Source: Sophora flavescens (Eukaryota > Streptophyta > Magnoliopsida > Fabales > Fabaceae). Taken from it: a DNA stretch of 64,000 nt. A model generated the notes under the pieces. The model worked only from the letters and a program-made list of their open reading frames with translations. It did no database searches and was not told the origin of the DNA. The position numbers and the translations under genes were made by a program. The stretch spans positions 156,198,811-156,262,810 of the forward strand of contig CM061068.1 in assembly GCA_030762895.1 (NCBI GenBank), written 5' to 3'. Of the stretch, positions 1 through 12,085 are shown piece by piece (position 1 is the first letter of the stretch; every line of letters starts with the position of its first letter).

Positions 1-1982
1 TACTATTTTTCATTATCGGTAGAATTTTAATTGTTTGTAATTTTTATATTAGATCTAGAAAATGATTTTTAATAAAATAAAATCATAATTATACTTTACT
101 TTATGGTAGAAGCTTACGGTAAAAATTTAGGTTTAAAACTCAGACGAAACCCGGTCTACGTTTTTACTAACAGTAAGATTTTACTGGTCAGAAAACTTAA
201 TTTTGACCTGTGAATGAAATGGTTTAGGTTTATATTTTATTTCCAACCACAGTAGTTATTTTGAAAATTTTCAAAATAAATAGGTTATTATATGTTATTC
301 GGGTGAATACTCGACGATCGGGGATCGACGTAATCGAGAACGGAGGTGTAGAGACAAAACACGACGCCGGACGAATGAGGACAATGAGTCATTTATGATG
401 ACTCATGGGGTGAGTCATAGGGGTTGGTCATCTTGCATTAAATGCAAGTAATGATGGTTATATGTGAAAAATCCAAAATACCCTTAATCTTTCATTGTAA
501 TGTCAAGTGTGCAATGACAACATTTTACCCATTTCTCCCTAGAAACCCACGGCCTCAACACCACAAGACACACTTGGTCATTCATTTCTCTCATTTGTTC
601 ATGTTGTTCTTCATAAACTTGAGAAAAAACACAAAGTTCTTCATCTTCAATTTGCAAAGGAAGTCTTAGATCTTGATCATTTCTTCAAATTCTAAAGGTA
701 TAACCTTATGATCTATGATCATACCTTCACTTTTCATCACAAGTCTTCTTCTTAAATCCATGATTTCTTCAAGATCAAATTCCTAGATCTAGAATTTCAA
801 ATAATTCTAGAAAATCATAGAAAAATCATTTTAATATGAGATCAATTTCTTTGATCTTCATATGACTTCTATATTCATCATCCAAGAGTTTGAAAAATTT
901 AGAGATCCTTAGCTATTTTTTTCAAGCTTGTCCGAATCCAACTCATAAATGGGTTAGATGGTTTTCTTTCATTTTTAACTTGTTGTTTTGTTGATTGTTC
1001 ATGACCAGGTGTTAGTTGTGCAAAACCTTGAGCTCTAGGTGAACATCATCCACTTCTTGCTTGAGTTTCAAGTGATCAACAAAGGTATGGGGGAGATTAC
1101 CATCACCCTACTTTAGGGTAGACACGTTGATGGTTTATTTAGTGTTATTTAGTGTAAATGGCCTTGTAAATCATAAGTATTTAAGTTGCGTAAATTATTG
1201 ATTTATATATGTGTGATCCTCTTGGAGGATTTGATTGATGTTTGATTGTGATATATGTTGATATTGGTGTTATTGATCTCTAATTGGAACCTTGGTTATT
1301 GTTTGGTTGATATGTGAAAAAAATTGCCTAACATGAATAAATTAGGGTCATTCGGTCATAGTTAATTTAATGGGTTCCATGATGATTTAAATTATTTGAA
1401 TAATTTTTATGAGGATTGAATGAACATATAAGAATATAGAAATTGGTTTGGATTGATTTGGATGTGTATATTGAAAGATATGATTTTATGAGTCCTTAGG
1501 GACTAAAATGCAATTTCGGAGAATTTTAGTGGCTTCACTGAAATTCATATTCTTGTGTGTTAAGATTGTGGTCCTTGATGAGGCAAAACCAAAGAAATTG
1601 GTTTGGTGTTAATTGGATTAATACATAAAAAGTTATAAGCTATTTTGTAAAAGATGATCTTTTTACAATTATTGTAAAATATTTGGGGCAGAAATATAAT
1701 TTCTGGAAATTGGAGGGAAACTGAAAAATATTTATAAAGAAGTTAGTTTGGTGTGATTTGAAGTTATAAATAAAAAGTTATAAGGTTTTAAGTGAATACG
1801 AACCTTTTGTAATCAATGAAAGTTTAGGGACTAAACTGTAATTTTTGAAAAATTATGTAATTGGACAGTTAGAAACTGTTTTTCATACCTATCAAACTGT
1901 TCTAAAACTCCAAAATGAGTTTCGGACTATTAGAGTGTAAAATCGTTGAAAAAAGATTTATGCGATTTACAAAATTAACGAC
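1..1982 (+). repeat. LTR-A, 5' LTR, first segment
   Basis: Matches the reverse complement of the solo LTR at 51,966-55,777 from about its 33rd base, so only about 33 bp of the LTR lie off the left edge of the window. The match breaks at 1982, where element B was inserted, and resumes at 12,091. The last five bases (1978-1982, ACGAC) are the left copy of the target duplication. Confidence 0.88.
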
Positions 1983-2354
1983 TGTAATACCTGTCAAAAA
2001 TGACTTATTTAATTTTAAAATACCATCAGATATAATTAATATAAATAGGAAAAATGTCAAATTTGATTTGCATATTATAATAGTAGGATAAAGTTTGATT
2101 ATTTAAATTAATAACTGTGTCAACTTGTTCGACAAGTTATAAATAAATTTAAAATAAGAATATTAGGAATATTTACATAATAAATATTAATGGGATGAAT
2201 TCATTAAAAAAAATATTAATGGGATGAAGGAAAATTAAAATGGAAATAAATAAATAATTATGTATTAATTAATTAATGGATTTTATCTTTTCACCCTCTG
2301 GCGTCAGGTTAAGAGGAAAGTTAATGTTAGGATCCTATAGTAAAAATAAAGGGG

Positions 2355-2362
2355 TATAAATA
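2355..2362 (+). promoter_or_regulatory. TATA box in 5' LTR of B
   Basis: TATAAATA in the context GGGGTATAAATAGCAAG. The same context is kept in the other LTR of B at 6696-6703, which supports it as the LTR promoter and places the U3/R boundary about 30 bp downstream. Confidence 0.65.
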
Positions 2363-2900
2363 GCAAGTGTTAGAGGTTCATTGTCGCAGAGAACCCTGAC
2401 TTCTAAAATTATTTTCTCTGGAGAAAAAAAGGGGAAGAAGACCAATGACTATAGAGACGTGCTCTTGGCATAAGGAATCAAATTCCGGGATCTCCTATTC
2501 CTTTCTTTTTCGTCGATTCAGGTAAGGGATGTAGATTTTAATAGGTTTGATATTTTACTTAAGTAATTTGGTGCGTTTTGTCGGTGCTCTTCAATTTATA
2601 TGATTGATGCTTTCTTTCTTTTCTTTTTTTTTGTTTAATTTGTCTGGTTTTCTTGGTGGCGTTGAACATTGTTTGTGGTTCATATGTTTTCTATGCCGAG
2701 AGTGTGTTGGGCGTGAAAGAATTTGTGTTCGTGTTTCTCTAACCAATTGATGTCAATGGCACCAACACTAATATATCTTATAAATTAATTAGATCAATTT
2801 CATTCCATCTATACATATGTGAATCTTTCTGGAATTTCCTTGCCCATTGATTGTGACGTGAAGCACATGGTCCTGTTCCTAAAGTGCAGAAACTCTAAAG

Positions 2901-2902
<2 letters not shown>

Positions 2903-2962
<60 letters not shown>
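2903..2962. repeat. (TA)n microsatellite
   Basis: About 60 bp of uninterrupted TA dinucleotides inside LTR-B. The corresponding place in the other LTR (7231-7360) carries a longer compound TA/CATA/GT tract, so the site has expanded differently in the two LTRs. Confidence 0.97.
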
Positions 2963-2966
<4 letters not shown>

Positions 2967-3204
2967 CAGCTTTTATTTGTGACACTAAATTATTTATTAT
3001 ATATATTGATATGAATGTTTAGAGTGTAAATGTATGATTAATGATAATTGGATAATTACATGTGGACATTATATGCAAAGGCCTCATTAAGTTATGATCA
3101 AGTGGGTTATATTGTCGTGGATTTATTTTAATGGGTTATAAGGACATCATTGGTTATATGATTTATCTCGTAATGATTAGCACATTGAGTAAGACTTGGT
3201 GTAT

Positions 3205-3400
3205 CCGACCGGTCAGCGGACTCGACCGGTATATAAATGTGACCGACGGAGATGGGGGACTCTAGTGAAAGAACCCCGGAGTTTAGAGGGTAGTTAAGCA
3301 GTGACCGAGGTCACTTGCCGGTCAGCGGATCCGACCGGGGTACAAATGTGGGCATGTGGCCGTCGGAGTGGGAGACTTTAGTGAACAACTCCAAACGGAA
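3205..3400 (+). repeat. Imperfect direct repeat, ~109-bp period, in LTR-B
   Basis: GGTCAGCGGA followed by a GACCGG...AAATGTG block occurs at 3211 and again at 3320, each followed by GACT(C/T)TAGTGAA. This patch is clearly more GC-rich than its surroundings. The second copy is where solo LTR C inserted in the other LTR of B. Confidence 0.7.
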
Positions 3401-3953
3401 AACAAGCATCTTACTCAATGGTTAAATGATTGTAATGCAACTTTAGAGTTGCAATGATGGTATGGTTTGAGTACGTTGTAAAGTATGACATGACATATGT
3501 ATATATATTTTTTTAATATATATTTGATATATCTGATTGCGTTTGTACACCCTCACTGAGTTCTGGGACTCACCCCCACCCCTTTTTTTTTGTTCAGCTT
3601 CAGGTACTCCACGATGGGATCCATCTCAAGGAGCCCATGCACATGAGTAGTGTGGGCAGTTCCTGCCGCTTGTGTTATTTCTTAGTCATATGAGATACCT
3701 CTTCAGTTGTTTGAATTTTTGGAACTATTTCCTTTTTGGTTGTAAACCGTTTCGTTTCATTTAAACTCCGGATGTAGACTCAAGGCCATCTTGGCTTGTT
3801 ATTTGGAATAATCATTTACTCTGATATTTACTTTGGTATTATATAATTACCTATGTTGTGATGTGACTTATACGTGCTTGATAGGCCTTGGGAATGAGAC
3901 ATCAGGGTCTCATTCTGGCCGGTCAGGAACGCCTAAGTTGGGTCCTGACAAAG

Positions 3954-3966
3954 TGGTATTAAAGCC
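3954..3966 (+). other. Primer-binding site of element B
   Basis: TGGTATTAAAGCC lies three bases after the end of the 5' LTR. It is a diverged form of the TGGTATCAGAGC sequence complementary to plant initiator tRNA-Met used by many gypsy and copia elements. Confidence 0.75.
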
Positions 3967-4715
3967 AATGGTTATAGGTCCTGAGTAGGATTAGAGGCTG
4001 ATGAGTTCTGTGATAATTCTCGAACCCGTGCGGGAGTTGTTCTAGAAGTCATGTGTAGCTAATCTGGTTTGTTTTTAAAGTAAGTCGCTGAAAAAAAGTA
4101 TTTTCATATGACAACCATAAGCAGCAACCTGATATGGATAATATTTTGTTGGTGGGTTTTGTGATATATATATAATGATATATGTTGTTTGAAATTATTT
4201 GTTTGAGTTTCGATTTGAGAAAATGATAAAGGTGTGTATAATTATGTTAAGGTGAAAATTTGTGTATGGTTTTTTTTAATATATTAATGAATTTTGGTAT
4301 GAATCCATGTACATGAACGTGATTTTGCGCTGGGTCCATTGGGAGTGGGAATCATATACTTGTATATTGTCTTTGTTTTATTTGTACTGGACCAATTTTG
4401 CAATGAGGAACAATTGCCTTGTTACTATTGGACCGATTTTATCATGATAAACTTTTGCCTATTTTTTTTTCACTTATCAAAGTTGGACGTTGACTTGCAA
4501 TGGGTAGTAGTAGACCTAATATAGTATATAGTTTACTTTAGGGTGTAGTGATCTATGTTTGAAACCTTAGATGTAGTGGCAGCAAATAAACTTAGAGGTG
4601 TGTTGTATGTGGCTTTTGTAATATATAGTTGTTGGTGAACACTGTGCACTTGATTTATGTTTTGGTTATCAAATTAATTGCATCTTCATTTTATGGTAAA
4701 GGCTGGGCGATGATG

Positions 4716-4717
<2 letters not shown>

Positions 4718-4756
<39 letters not shown>
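4718..4756. repeat. (TA)n microsatellite
   Basis: About 39 bp of TA dinucleotides in the internal region of element B. Confidence 0.95.
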
Positions 4757-4757
<1 letters not shown>

Positions 4758-6695
4758 CTATTTAACTTTGCTTCCTGATGTTGGATTTGGGGGGAAAATT
4801 ATTTGTTGAAGCCTCTCTTTTATACTTCTTGTTGGGCAGTGAACCATTGAAAGAAATTATCCCTCTCATTTTTTTTATTTTTACAAGAAGCAACCCAGCT
4901 GCATAGCTAATGCCTTTTGATAAATATATATTATATTATATTATGTAATAAAGAAGGAAAGTTTGTACTAATCATTTGTTGGTTGTGAATTTTAACAAGT
5001 CACGCCTTTTGATTTATATTTTTATATTATATTATATCAAGTGGAATGCAAGAGCTTAAATTTGAAATGTATTGAGAGTATATATGAATGTAAAGGATTT
5101 TGCAAGTTAAGAATTAAAATATGCAAGGTGTGGCTGTTGTTGGAAGTGTTTATAAAAAATATTATGTGAGGGATATTTATATGTATAAAAGTTGATGAGT
5201 TACTCTCGGGTAATCGATTTTCTGATGTGGCTTATTTTTTATTTTATTTTTTGAATGGGTGGACTTGATTTATGAGTTCAGTGTTCTTGTTGGTTAGTTC
5301 TTTTTTTTGGGACAACCATGTTTTGGCAATCTTTTAGTTGGTTGGGGTTTTCTTTTCTTTAGAGCTCAGAGAGGAGGTTTATCTTTGGTGAACTTTTGTA
5401 CTTATGATTCTGGATTCGGGGTGGTATCATTTTTACATAGTTTCTTTGTTTGTTCTCTTGTATATGGGTTAGGGCACTCCTAGTGGCTCTCATTAATATT
5501 ATTTAGCTTATATAAAATATTAATAATAATTAAAAGTGAAGTAAGTTTGGCTGCTTTAGGAACCCTCTTTTTAATGGTAGATCTTAAATATAAAATCATG
5601 TGTATGGTGCTAGTTGGTGATGGTTCCCTTATTTATGTGCTTATTAAAGTATGGATTTAATCATTTTTATATCCCGACTATGTGAAGTTTTGAAAGTGAC
5701 TTATGGTAGAGAGGATATTACAAGGATATGAGATAGTGTAAGTGTTGTTTTAGTTAAATTCAATACTTGAAATAAACTATGGAAATATGTCTTAGATTAT
5801 AAATAGTAATATATTATTGAAGAGTATGAAGGTTTGTCTTTGGATTATATGTTTAGTAATTTGTTTTTATGATATTAGAATTTATTTTTAGATATTACTA
5901 TGTGTGGGGTTAGAATGAGTTGATGATTACATATTGATGAATGCTAAATATAAATTATGTTGATATTATATTTAAAGATTGTATTGATTGTAATGACAGT
6001 CATAAATATGTATGTGTGGCATGGTGAAATGGTAATTTGAGGGCTTTGGTCTTAACAGTAATTTAGAACATTGGCAGGTAATTACTTGGGTTAGATGGAT
6101 AAATTACTAATGTGGTTGCAATTGGATTTGGATGTATGATGTTTAGGATTCTATGATTTTTTGTGTTGTTTTGGTAAGCGATAAATTCATGTATGATAAT
6201 ATAATTTTTTGTTGATGCGATAATGGGAGTTGGGTTGAGCCCTTAGGATGGCATGTAGTGTTTGGCTAACAAGCCTTCGGGGAAAAACCCTTATAACCTT
6301 TGTTATACTTTCTAGAATTCGAGGATGAATTCTTTTTAACGGTGGTAGAATATAATACCCGTCAAAAATGACTTATTTATTTTAAAATGTCATCAGATAT
6401 AATTAATACAAACAAATAAGAAAAATGTCAAATTTGATTTGCATATTATAATAGTAGGATAAACTTTGATTATTTAAATTAATAACTGTGTCAACTTGTT
6501 CGACAAGTTATAAATAAATTTAAAATAAGAATATTAAGAATATTTAATAATAAATATTAATGGGATGAAGGAAAATTAAAATGAAAACAAATAAATAACT
6601 ATGTATTAATTAAGTAATGGATTTTATCTTTTCACCCTCTAGCGCCAGGTTAAGAGGAAAGTTAATGCTAGGATCCTATAGTAAAAGTAAAGGGG

Positions 6696-6703
6696 TATAA
6701 ATA
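6696..6703 (+). promoter_or_regulatory. TATA box in 3' LTR of B
   Basis: TATAAATA in the same GGGGTATAAATAGCAAG context as position 2355 in the 5' LTR. Confidence 0.6.
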
Positions 6704-7230
6704 GCAAGTGTTAGAGGTTCATTGTCGTAGAGAACCCTAACTTCTAAAATCAGTTTTCTCTGGAGAAAAGGGGAAGAAGACCAATGACTATAGAGACGTG
6801 CTCTTGACGCAAGGAATCAAATTCCGGGATCTCCTATTCCTTTTTTTTTCGTCGATTCAGGTGAGGGGATGTAATTTTTAATAGGTTTGGTATTTTATTT
6901 AAGTAATTTGGTGTGTTTTGTCGGTGCTCTTCAATTTATATGATTGATTCTTTTTTTTTGTTTAATTTGTCTGGTTTCCTTCGTGGCATTGAACATTGTT
7001 TGTGGTTCATATGTTTTCTACACCGAGAGTGTGTTGGGCGTGAAAGAATTTGTGTTCATGTTTCTCTACCCAATTGATGTCACTGTCACCAACACTCATA
7101 TATCTTCTAAATTAATTAGATCAATTTCATTCCATCTATACATATGTGAACCTTTTTGGAATTTCCTTGCCCATTGATTGTGACGTGAAGCACATGGTCC
7201 TGTTCCTAAAGTGCAGAAATTCTAAAGTCG

Positions 7231-7243
7231 TGTATATACATAC

Positions 7244-7281
<38 letters not shown>

Positions 7282-7303
7282 GATGCGGCACATGTCAGAA
7301 TAT

Positions 7304-7360
<57 letters not shown>
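7231..7360. repeat. Compound microsatellite (TACA)n-(TA)n-(TG)n
   Basis: CATA repeats (about 7237-7258), TA repeats (about 7258-7281 and 7303-7324) and an uninterrupted TG run (about 7324-7360). The element GATGCGGCACATGTCAGAA interrupts the TA tracts. Confidence 0.95.
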
Positions 7361-7362
<2 letters not shown>

Positions 7363-8548
7363 TGCAGCTTTTATTTATGACACTAAATTATTTATTATAT
7401 ATATTTATATGAATGTTTAGAGTGTAAATGTATGATTAATGATAATTGGATAATTACATGTGGACATTATATGCAAAGGCCTCATTAATTTATGATTAAG
7501 TGGGTTATATTGTCGTGGATTTATTTTAATGGGTTCTAAGGACATTACTGGTTATATGATTTATCTCGTAATAATTAGCACATTGAGTAAGACTTGGTGT
7601 ATCCGACCGGTCAGCGGACTCGACCGATATATAAATGTGACCGTCGGAGATAGGGGACTCTAGTTAAAAAACCCAGAAGTTTGGAGGGTAGTTAAGCAGT
7701 GACCGAGGTCACTTGCCGGTCGGCGGAACCGATCGGGGTACAAATGTGGGCATGTGGCCATCGGAGTGGGATGTAACACCCCGATTTTTTCGCTTTCTAA
7801 GATCGGTATAAATATAAATAAACGTTTATATTTTTAGCTGAAAATTAGAAAATGATTTTTGGAAAACCAAAGTCATATTCATATCATACTTATTTTTATA
7901 AGTATATGGTGAATTTTTTGGTTGAAAATTCAGACGGAACCCGCTATGCGTTTTTGCTGACAGTAAGATTTTATTGATCAGAAAACCTAATTTTGACCCG
8001 AGAACTAAATGAATAGATTTTATATCTCATTTCCAACGATATAGGTTATTTTGAAAATTTTCAAAATAAATAGGTTATTATACTTGATTCAGGCGTAAAA
8101 CCCTAAATCGGGTAATCGACGGAGTCGAGAACGGACGTGCAGAGACAAAACCCAATATCGGATGCTGAGATAACTTGCCACCTAGGGTGGTGAGTCATAT
8201 GGATGAATCACTCATGTCATGATTGCTTTTAAATAAAAATCTAGATATTTCTTTAAAATAGTATAAAGACTATTTTACCCTTGGACGATTTTAACCTTGA
8301 ACTGTCATTGAAATGCCAGGTTTGCCCCCACAATTTGTGGACACAAATCAGCCACATCACCGACCACTCCTCACCACATGTTTGTCATGATGGTTTTTTT
8401 GGAAATTACCATTTTATCCTTAATGTTGGATTTTATCACAAAAGTGCCATTTTGTAAGATTACTCCTTTGTCCCTAAAAATTTATGTTTGGACCCTTATG
8501 CCCTTGAAAACCACCACCAAACCCTCCCTAGTGAGCCCATTTCACTTC

Positions 8549-8555
8549 TATAAAA
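8549..8555 (+). promoter_or_regulatory. TATA box in solo LTR C
   Basis: TATAAAA in the context CTTCTATAAAAGGCCATC, about 780 bp into the LTR and followed by CT-rich DNA, as expected for an LTR promoter. There is no second copy in the window to compare. Confidence 0.5.
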
Positions 8556-10368
8556 GGCCATCTTCATCTTCTTCATCAACTTTGCCATTTTTCCATTAAA
8601 ACTCCTAAGTTACATAGCTTGATTTTGTGAAGAAAGTGTTGGATTCTTTGCCCATTTCTCAATTCCAAGAGGTAATACTTGCTCCTAATCATCATTAAGC
8701 ATCATGTTCTTCAATTCCTTTCTTGATTTAATGCCTTAATCATCTTTCCAATTTCTAGATCTAGAAAGTTTGAAATTCTCTAGAAAATCATAGAAAATCC
8801 TAAAAATATGAAACCAATTTCTATGAGTTAGTTATCATCTCTACTATCATAATCCAAGATATTGATGCAAACAAAATTTTCCTCCCCATTTAACCCTCCA
8901 AGACCGGACCCTACTTGTGTGGGTGTAGGAGGTTTTGCTTATTTTTCTTAGAAAGTGAACTTGTATATCATCTTTCTAGTATGTAAGTATGTTGAATCCA
9001 AGTTGTTGTGTTCAAATAAAATCCCTAGCTCATGTTTCTATTAAGGGCCGAAACTGAGTTTTAAAGGAATTGGAGTATTTGATTACAATTCTTTGTGTTA
9101 AACCATTAATCCTATGTCTTAAGTATTAAGGATCATTAATCCAAAGACTTAGGCAATTTTAGAAAATTTTAGTCACCAAACCCTATCATGGCTGTGACTT
9201 ACCTATAGGGGATAGATGATTTTATTTGCTTGGTTTTGATTGATAATTATGTTATGTGGTTTGTTGAAGGATATTGTGTGTGAATTGTGTACGTGTGTTG
9301 TCAAGAAACCGGAGTGTCGGCGAACGGGTATCGTAAGGAAAGATCTTCAAGAGGTAAGAGGGGATTGCCTGAGGTATTTTTTCGATGGCTACGTGCTATT
9401 AAGTTGTGAGTCTGTATTGATTATCTGTGGTTGAGGTGTTTGTTAAAATTATTTTATGTCGTGCTATTTTATCTATGTTTATTTAATTGCAGTTATGTAT
9501 TATAGTGTTGTGATACATGATCTGCCTGGGTTAATTGATATAATGTTGTTGATGATTGTTGATGTTGTTGTGGATTGAATAGCCTGACAGTAGTCAGTGC
9601 TTAGTTAATAATGTTAATAATGAGGAATAATGAGGTTAAAGGTGTTAAAAATGTTTTTATGGGATAATGAGTTTTAAATTAATGAGAAATAGTAATATAA
9701 TATTACTTAGGATTTAGTTAGTGGAAAATGAGAAAAAATTGGAAATAATATTATTTTAAGGATTTTACGGCGTAAGAGTATTTTATGAATTACAGTGAGG
9801 ACGTAACCGTGAAAATATTTTAGCACTGCTAATTTTCACATAATGAATTTCTAAATATTAGAAAATGATGTTTTTAAAGAAAAGGTTTCAAAAATAATTT
9901 TATTACAGCGTTGGAAAAATTGTTTTACGACACAAAGTCATATTTTGACCGGAAAACGTTTTAAAATGGCAAACGATGGACAATTCCGTCAATATTTATG
10001 AAAGTATTTTTAAAAAGGGTAAAATTAAGTAATACTGAGAATTTGTCTCAAATGAGGTTTCTAAGTTCAAATTAATGAGATTTGAACAAAATGAGTTTTA
10101 AGGGATTTTTAACAAGTTTACAAAACGAATTTCCAACGTAAAAGGATTTTCGTTAAACAACGAGTTATTTTCGTCAACTTGAATAAGTTGTACATTTTTT
10201 TTTGTGTTAAACGAAAAATGGTGTACTAGTATTCTTAAGGTGTTATGAACATAGTGTTCTTTGGATTTGGTATCCTAATTAAGGTGTTAGGAACAAAAGG
10301 TTTTACATGCATTTACTTGGTAGACATGTCTAAGGCGTGAATCTGGATATCTTAAGAGAGAAGATATT

Positions 10369-10690
10369 TCAAGAAGTCGAATTTGGATAGCTTAATGGTA
10401 AGGTATTCAAGAAGGCAAAGGCGAAGTCGAATCTGGGTATCTTAGTAGATAAGGTATTCAAGAAGTCGAATCTGAATGGCTTAAAGGGTAAGGTATTCAA
10501 GAAGGTGAAGTCGAATATGGGTATCTTAGTAGATAATGTATTCAAGAAGTTGAATCTGAATAGCTTAAAGGGTATGGTATTCAAGAAGGCGAAGGTGAAT
10601 CTGGGTATCTTGGTAGACAAGGTATTCCAGAAGGCGAACCTGGATATCCTAATGGAAAGGTATTCAAGAAGTCGTGCCCTATTTGGCAAT
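10369..10690 (+). repeat. Tandem array of alternating 45/39-bp units in solo LTR C
   Basis: The core GGTATTCAAGAAG (some variants) occurs at 10,402, 10,453, 10,492, 10,537, 10,576, 10,621 and 10,659. Apart from the first step, spacings alternate about 45 and 39 bp, giving an 84-bp dimer. Because 84 is divisible by three, the minus strand stays open for 106 codons, with a repeating NTL-rich peptide. I treat that frame as a by-product of the repeat. Confidence 0.85.
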
Positions 10691-11294
10691 CGAGCCTGAT
10701 CAGCTCAGTTATTTGGTGTTTGTAGCTCCGGAGTTTTAGTATGATTTTAGATGAAGTAGGTGCAGTGTTCATGCATAGTTTTCAAATAATGATGTTTGGG
10801 GTGTGAAACCCATTGATAAACTATTTGCTTGGATATGAATGCTGATGTTGTTATGAACATGTATATGATTATCTGTTTTCTTGTGTGTCGGGTATGTAGT
10901 TGTCGTGTTAAATCCATATATTGGTTTCTCACTCTTGCATATTTTCTTGTTGGTTTTCCCTATTTGTGGAATATATTCTATTTGAGTATAGTTGGACCTG
11001 GAGATGCCCCTGGTGCTTTCGAGGATCTTTAGGCCTGACCTTTAAAGCGATCGTGGAGTTAAGAATGACATCTGGTGTCTTGTTAGTAGGTGTCGTACAG
11101 AGTGACCAGCTCAACTAGGGTATTAGATTGGGTTATAATGTTTATATCGGGCTTTGGAGAGCCACACTTTTGAAGTAAGGAGTTTTATATTTTCAATAAT
11201 GTATAATGATAATTTATGTGGTTTTTTTTGTTAAGACCTATATGGATAAAGGTCTGGATATGAAAATAATATGGTGCAGTATAATTGTATGCCG

Positions 11295-11297
<3 letters not shown>

Positions 11298-11328
<31 letters not shown>
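11298..11328. repeat. (TA)n microsatellite
   Basis: About 31 bp of TA dinucleotides near the 3' end of solo LTR C. Confidence 0.95.
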
Positions 11329-11330
<2 letters not shown>

Positions 11331-11561
11331 AGATATGGTTATATTTGTAACAGGGTTATGTATGTCGAAGAAAAGAAAAGAAAAAATTACCACTAATTTG
11401 GTATTAATAAAAGTGTTATAAAAGAATTTTATAACACTTTTTGGGTAACTGTGGGATGACCAGCATAATTGAATTTTATTTTCCGAAAGCAACCAGCATA
11501 ATTGAATTTTATTTTCCGCATTTTGGGTAACTGTGTGATGACCCTGAGGAGGGGTGTTGCA

Positions 11562-12085
11562 TGGGAGACTTCGGTGAACAACTCCAAATGGAAAACAAGC
11601 ATATTACTCAATGGTTAAATGATTGTATTACAACTTTAGAGTTGCAATGATGGTATGGTTTGAGTACGCTGTAAAGTATGACATGAGATATGTATATATA
11701 TATATTTGATATATCTGATTGCGTTTACACGCTCACTGAGTTCTGGGACTCCCCCCCCCCTCAGGGAGCACATACACATGAGTAGTATGGGCAGTTGCTG
11801 TCGCTTGGGTTATTTCTTAGTCATATGAGATACCTCTTCATTTGTTTGAATTTTTGGAACTATTTCCGTTTTGGTTGTAAACCGTTTCGTTTCATTTAAA
11901 CTCCGGATGTAGACTCAAGGCCACCTTGACTTGTTATTTGGAATAATCATTTACTATGATATTTGCGTTGGCATTATATAATTACCTATGTTGCGATGTG
12001 ACTTATACGTGCTTGATAAGACTTGGGAATGAGACATCAGGGTCTTATTCTGTCCGGTCAGGAACGCCTAAGTTGGGTCCTGACA
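11562..12085 (+). repeat. 3' LTR of element B, second segment
   Basis: Starts with the right copy of the TGGGA duplication, continues the alignment to 3370-3950, and ends CCTGACA at 12,085. A C-run near 11,751 marks a place where this LTR has lost a short block present in the 5' LTR. Confidence 0.88.

Larger units (their letters stand above)
1983..3950 (+). repeat. 5' LTR of element B
   Basis: Aligned by eye with 6351-7771 plus 11,567-12,085 along its whole length. It begins TG, ends CA, and is followed after three bases by a primer-binding site. It contains a TATA box at 2355 and a (TA)n tract at 2903-2962. Confidence 0.9.
3951..6350 (+). other. Internal region of element B, no coding capacity seen
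   Basis: This 2.4-kb AT-rich stretch lies between the two LTRs of B. It starts with a primer-site sequence and ends with a purine-rich stretch GGTGGTAGAA (6341-6350) as a weak polypurine-tract candidate. I see no gag, protease, RT or integrase motif on either strand. The last 60 bp (TCTAGAATTCGAGGATGAATTC) resemble the end of a gypsy pol gene, suggesting descent from an autonomous element by loss of its coding region. Confidence 0.75.
6351..7771 (+). repeat. 3' LTR of element B, first segment
   Basis: Homologous to 1983-3370. It starts TATAATACC where the 5' LTR starts TGTAATACC, so the terminal TG has mutated to TA. The match breaks at 7771, at the insertion of solo LTR C, and resumes at 11,567. 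The last five bases (TGGGA, 7767-7771) are the left target duplication. Confidence 0.9.
7772..11561 (+). mobile_element. Solo LTR C (3.8 kb) inserted in the 3' LTR of B
   Basis: Begins TGTAACACCCC and ends GGGTGTTGCA, with the 5-bp duplication TGGGA on both sides (7767-7771 and 11,562-11,566). Removing it restores the alignment of the two LTRs of B exactly. No primer site, polypurine tract or coding domain lies inside, so it is a solo LTR left by LTR-LTR recombination. The first ~500 bp resemble LTR-A, so C is a related gypsy family. It carries a TATA box at 8549 and a tandem array at about 10,369-10,690. Confidence 0.9.
1983..12085 (+). mobile_element. Element B: non-autonomous LTR retrotransposon inserted in LTR-A
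   Basis: Starts TGTAATACC at 1983, ends CCTGACA at 12,085, and is flanked by the perfect 5-bp duplication ACGAC (1978-1982 and 12,086-12,090). It has two LTRs of about 1.95 kb (1983-3950; 6351-7771 plus 11,567-12,085), a primer-site sequence directly after the 5' LTR, and an internal region of only 2.4 kb with no gag or pol reading frame. This is the layout of a large retrotransposon derivative (LARD-like) that would need proteins from a partner. The end of the internal region resembles the AATTCGAGGATGAATTC-type tail of gypsy pol. The 3' LTR begins TA instead of TG and is split by solo LTR C. Confidence 0.9.

Noticed and set aside
2819..3022. Poly-(YI) reading frames over TA tracts (also 11,206-11,492, 62,705-62,887, 63,213-63,398, 63,460-63,903)
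   Set aside because: The frames exist because TA repeats contain no stop codons in these registers; no protein features outside the repeat.
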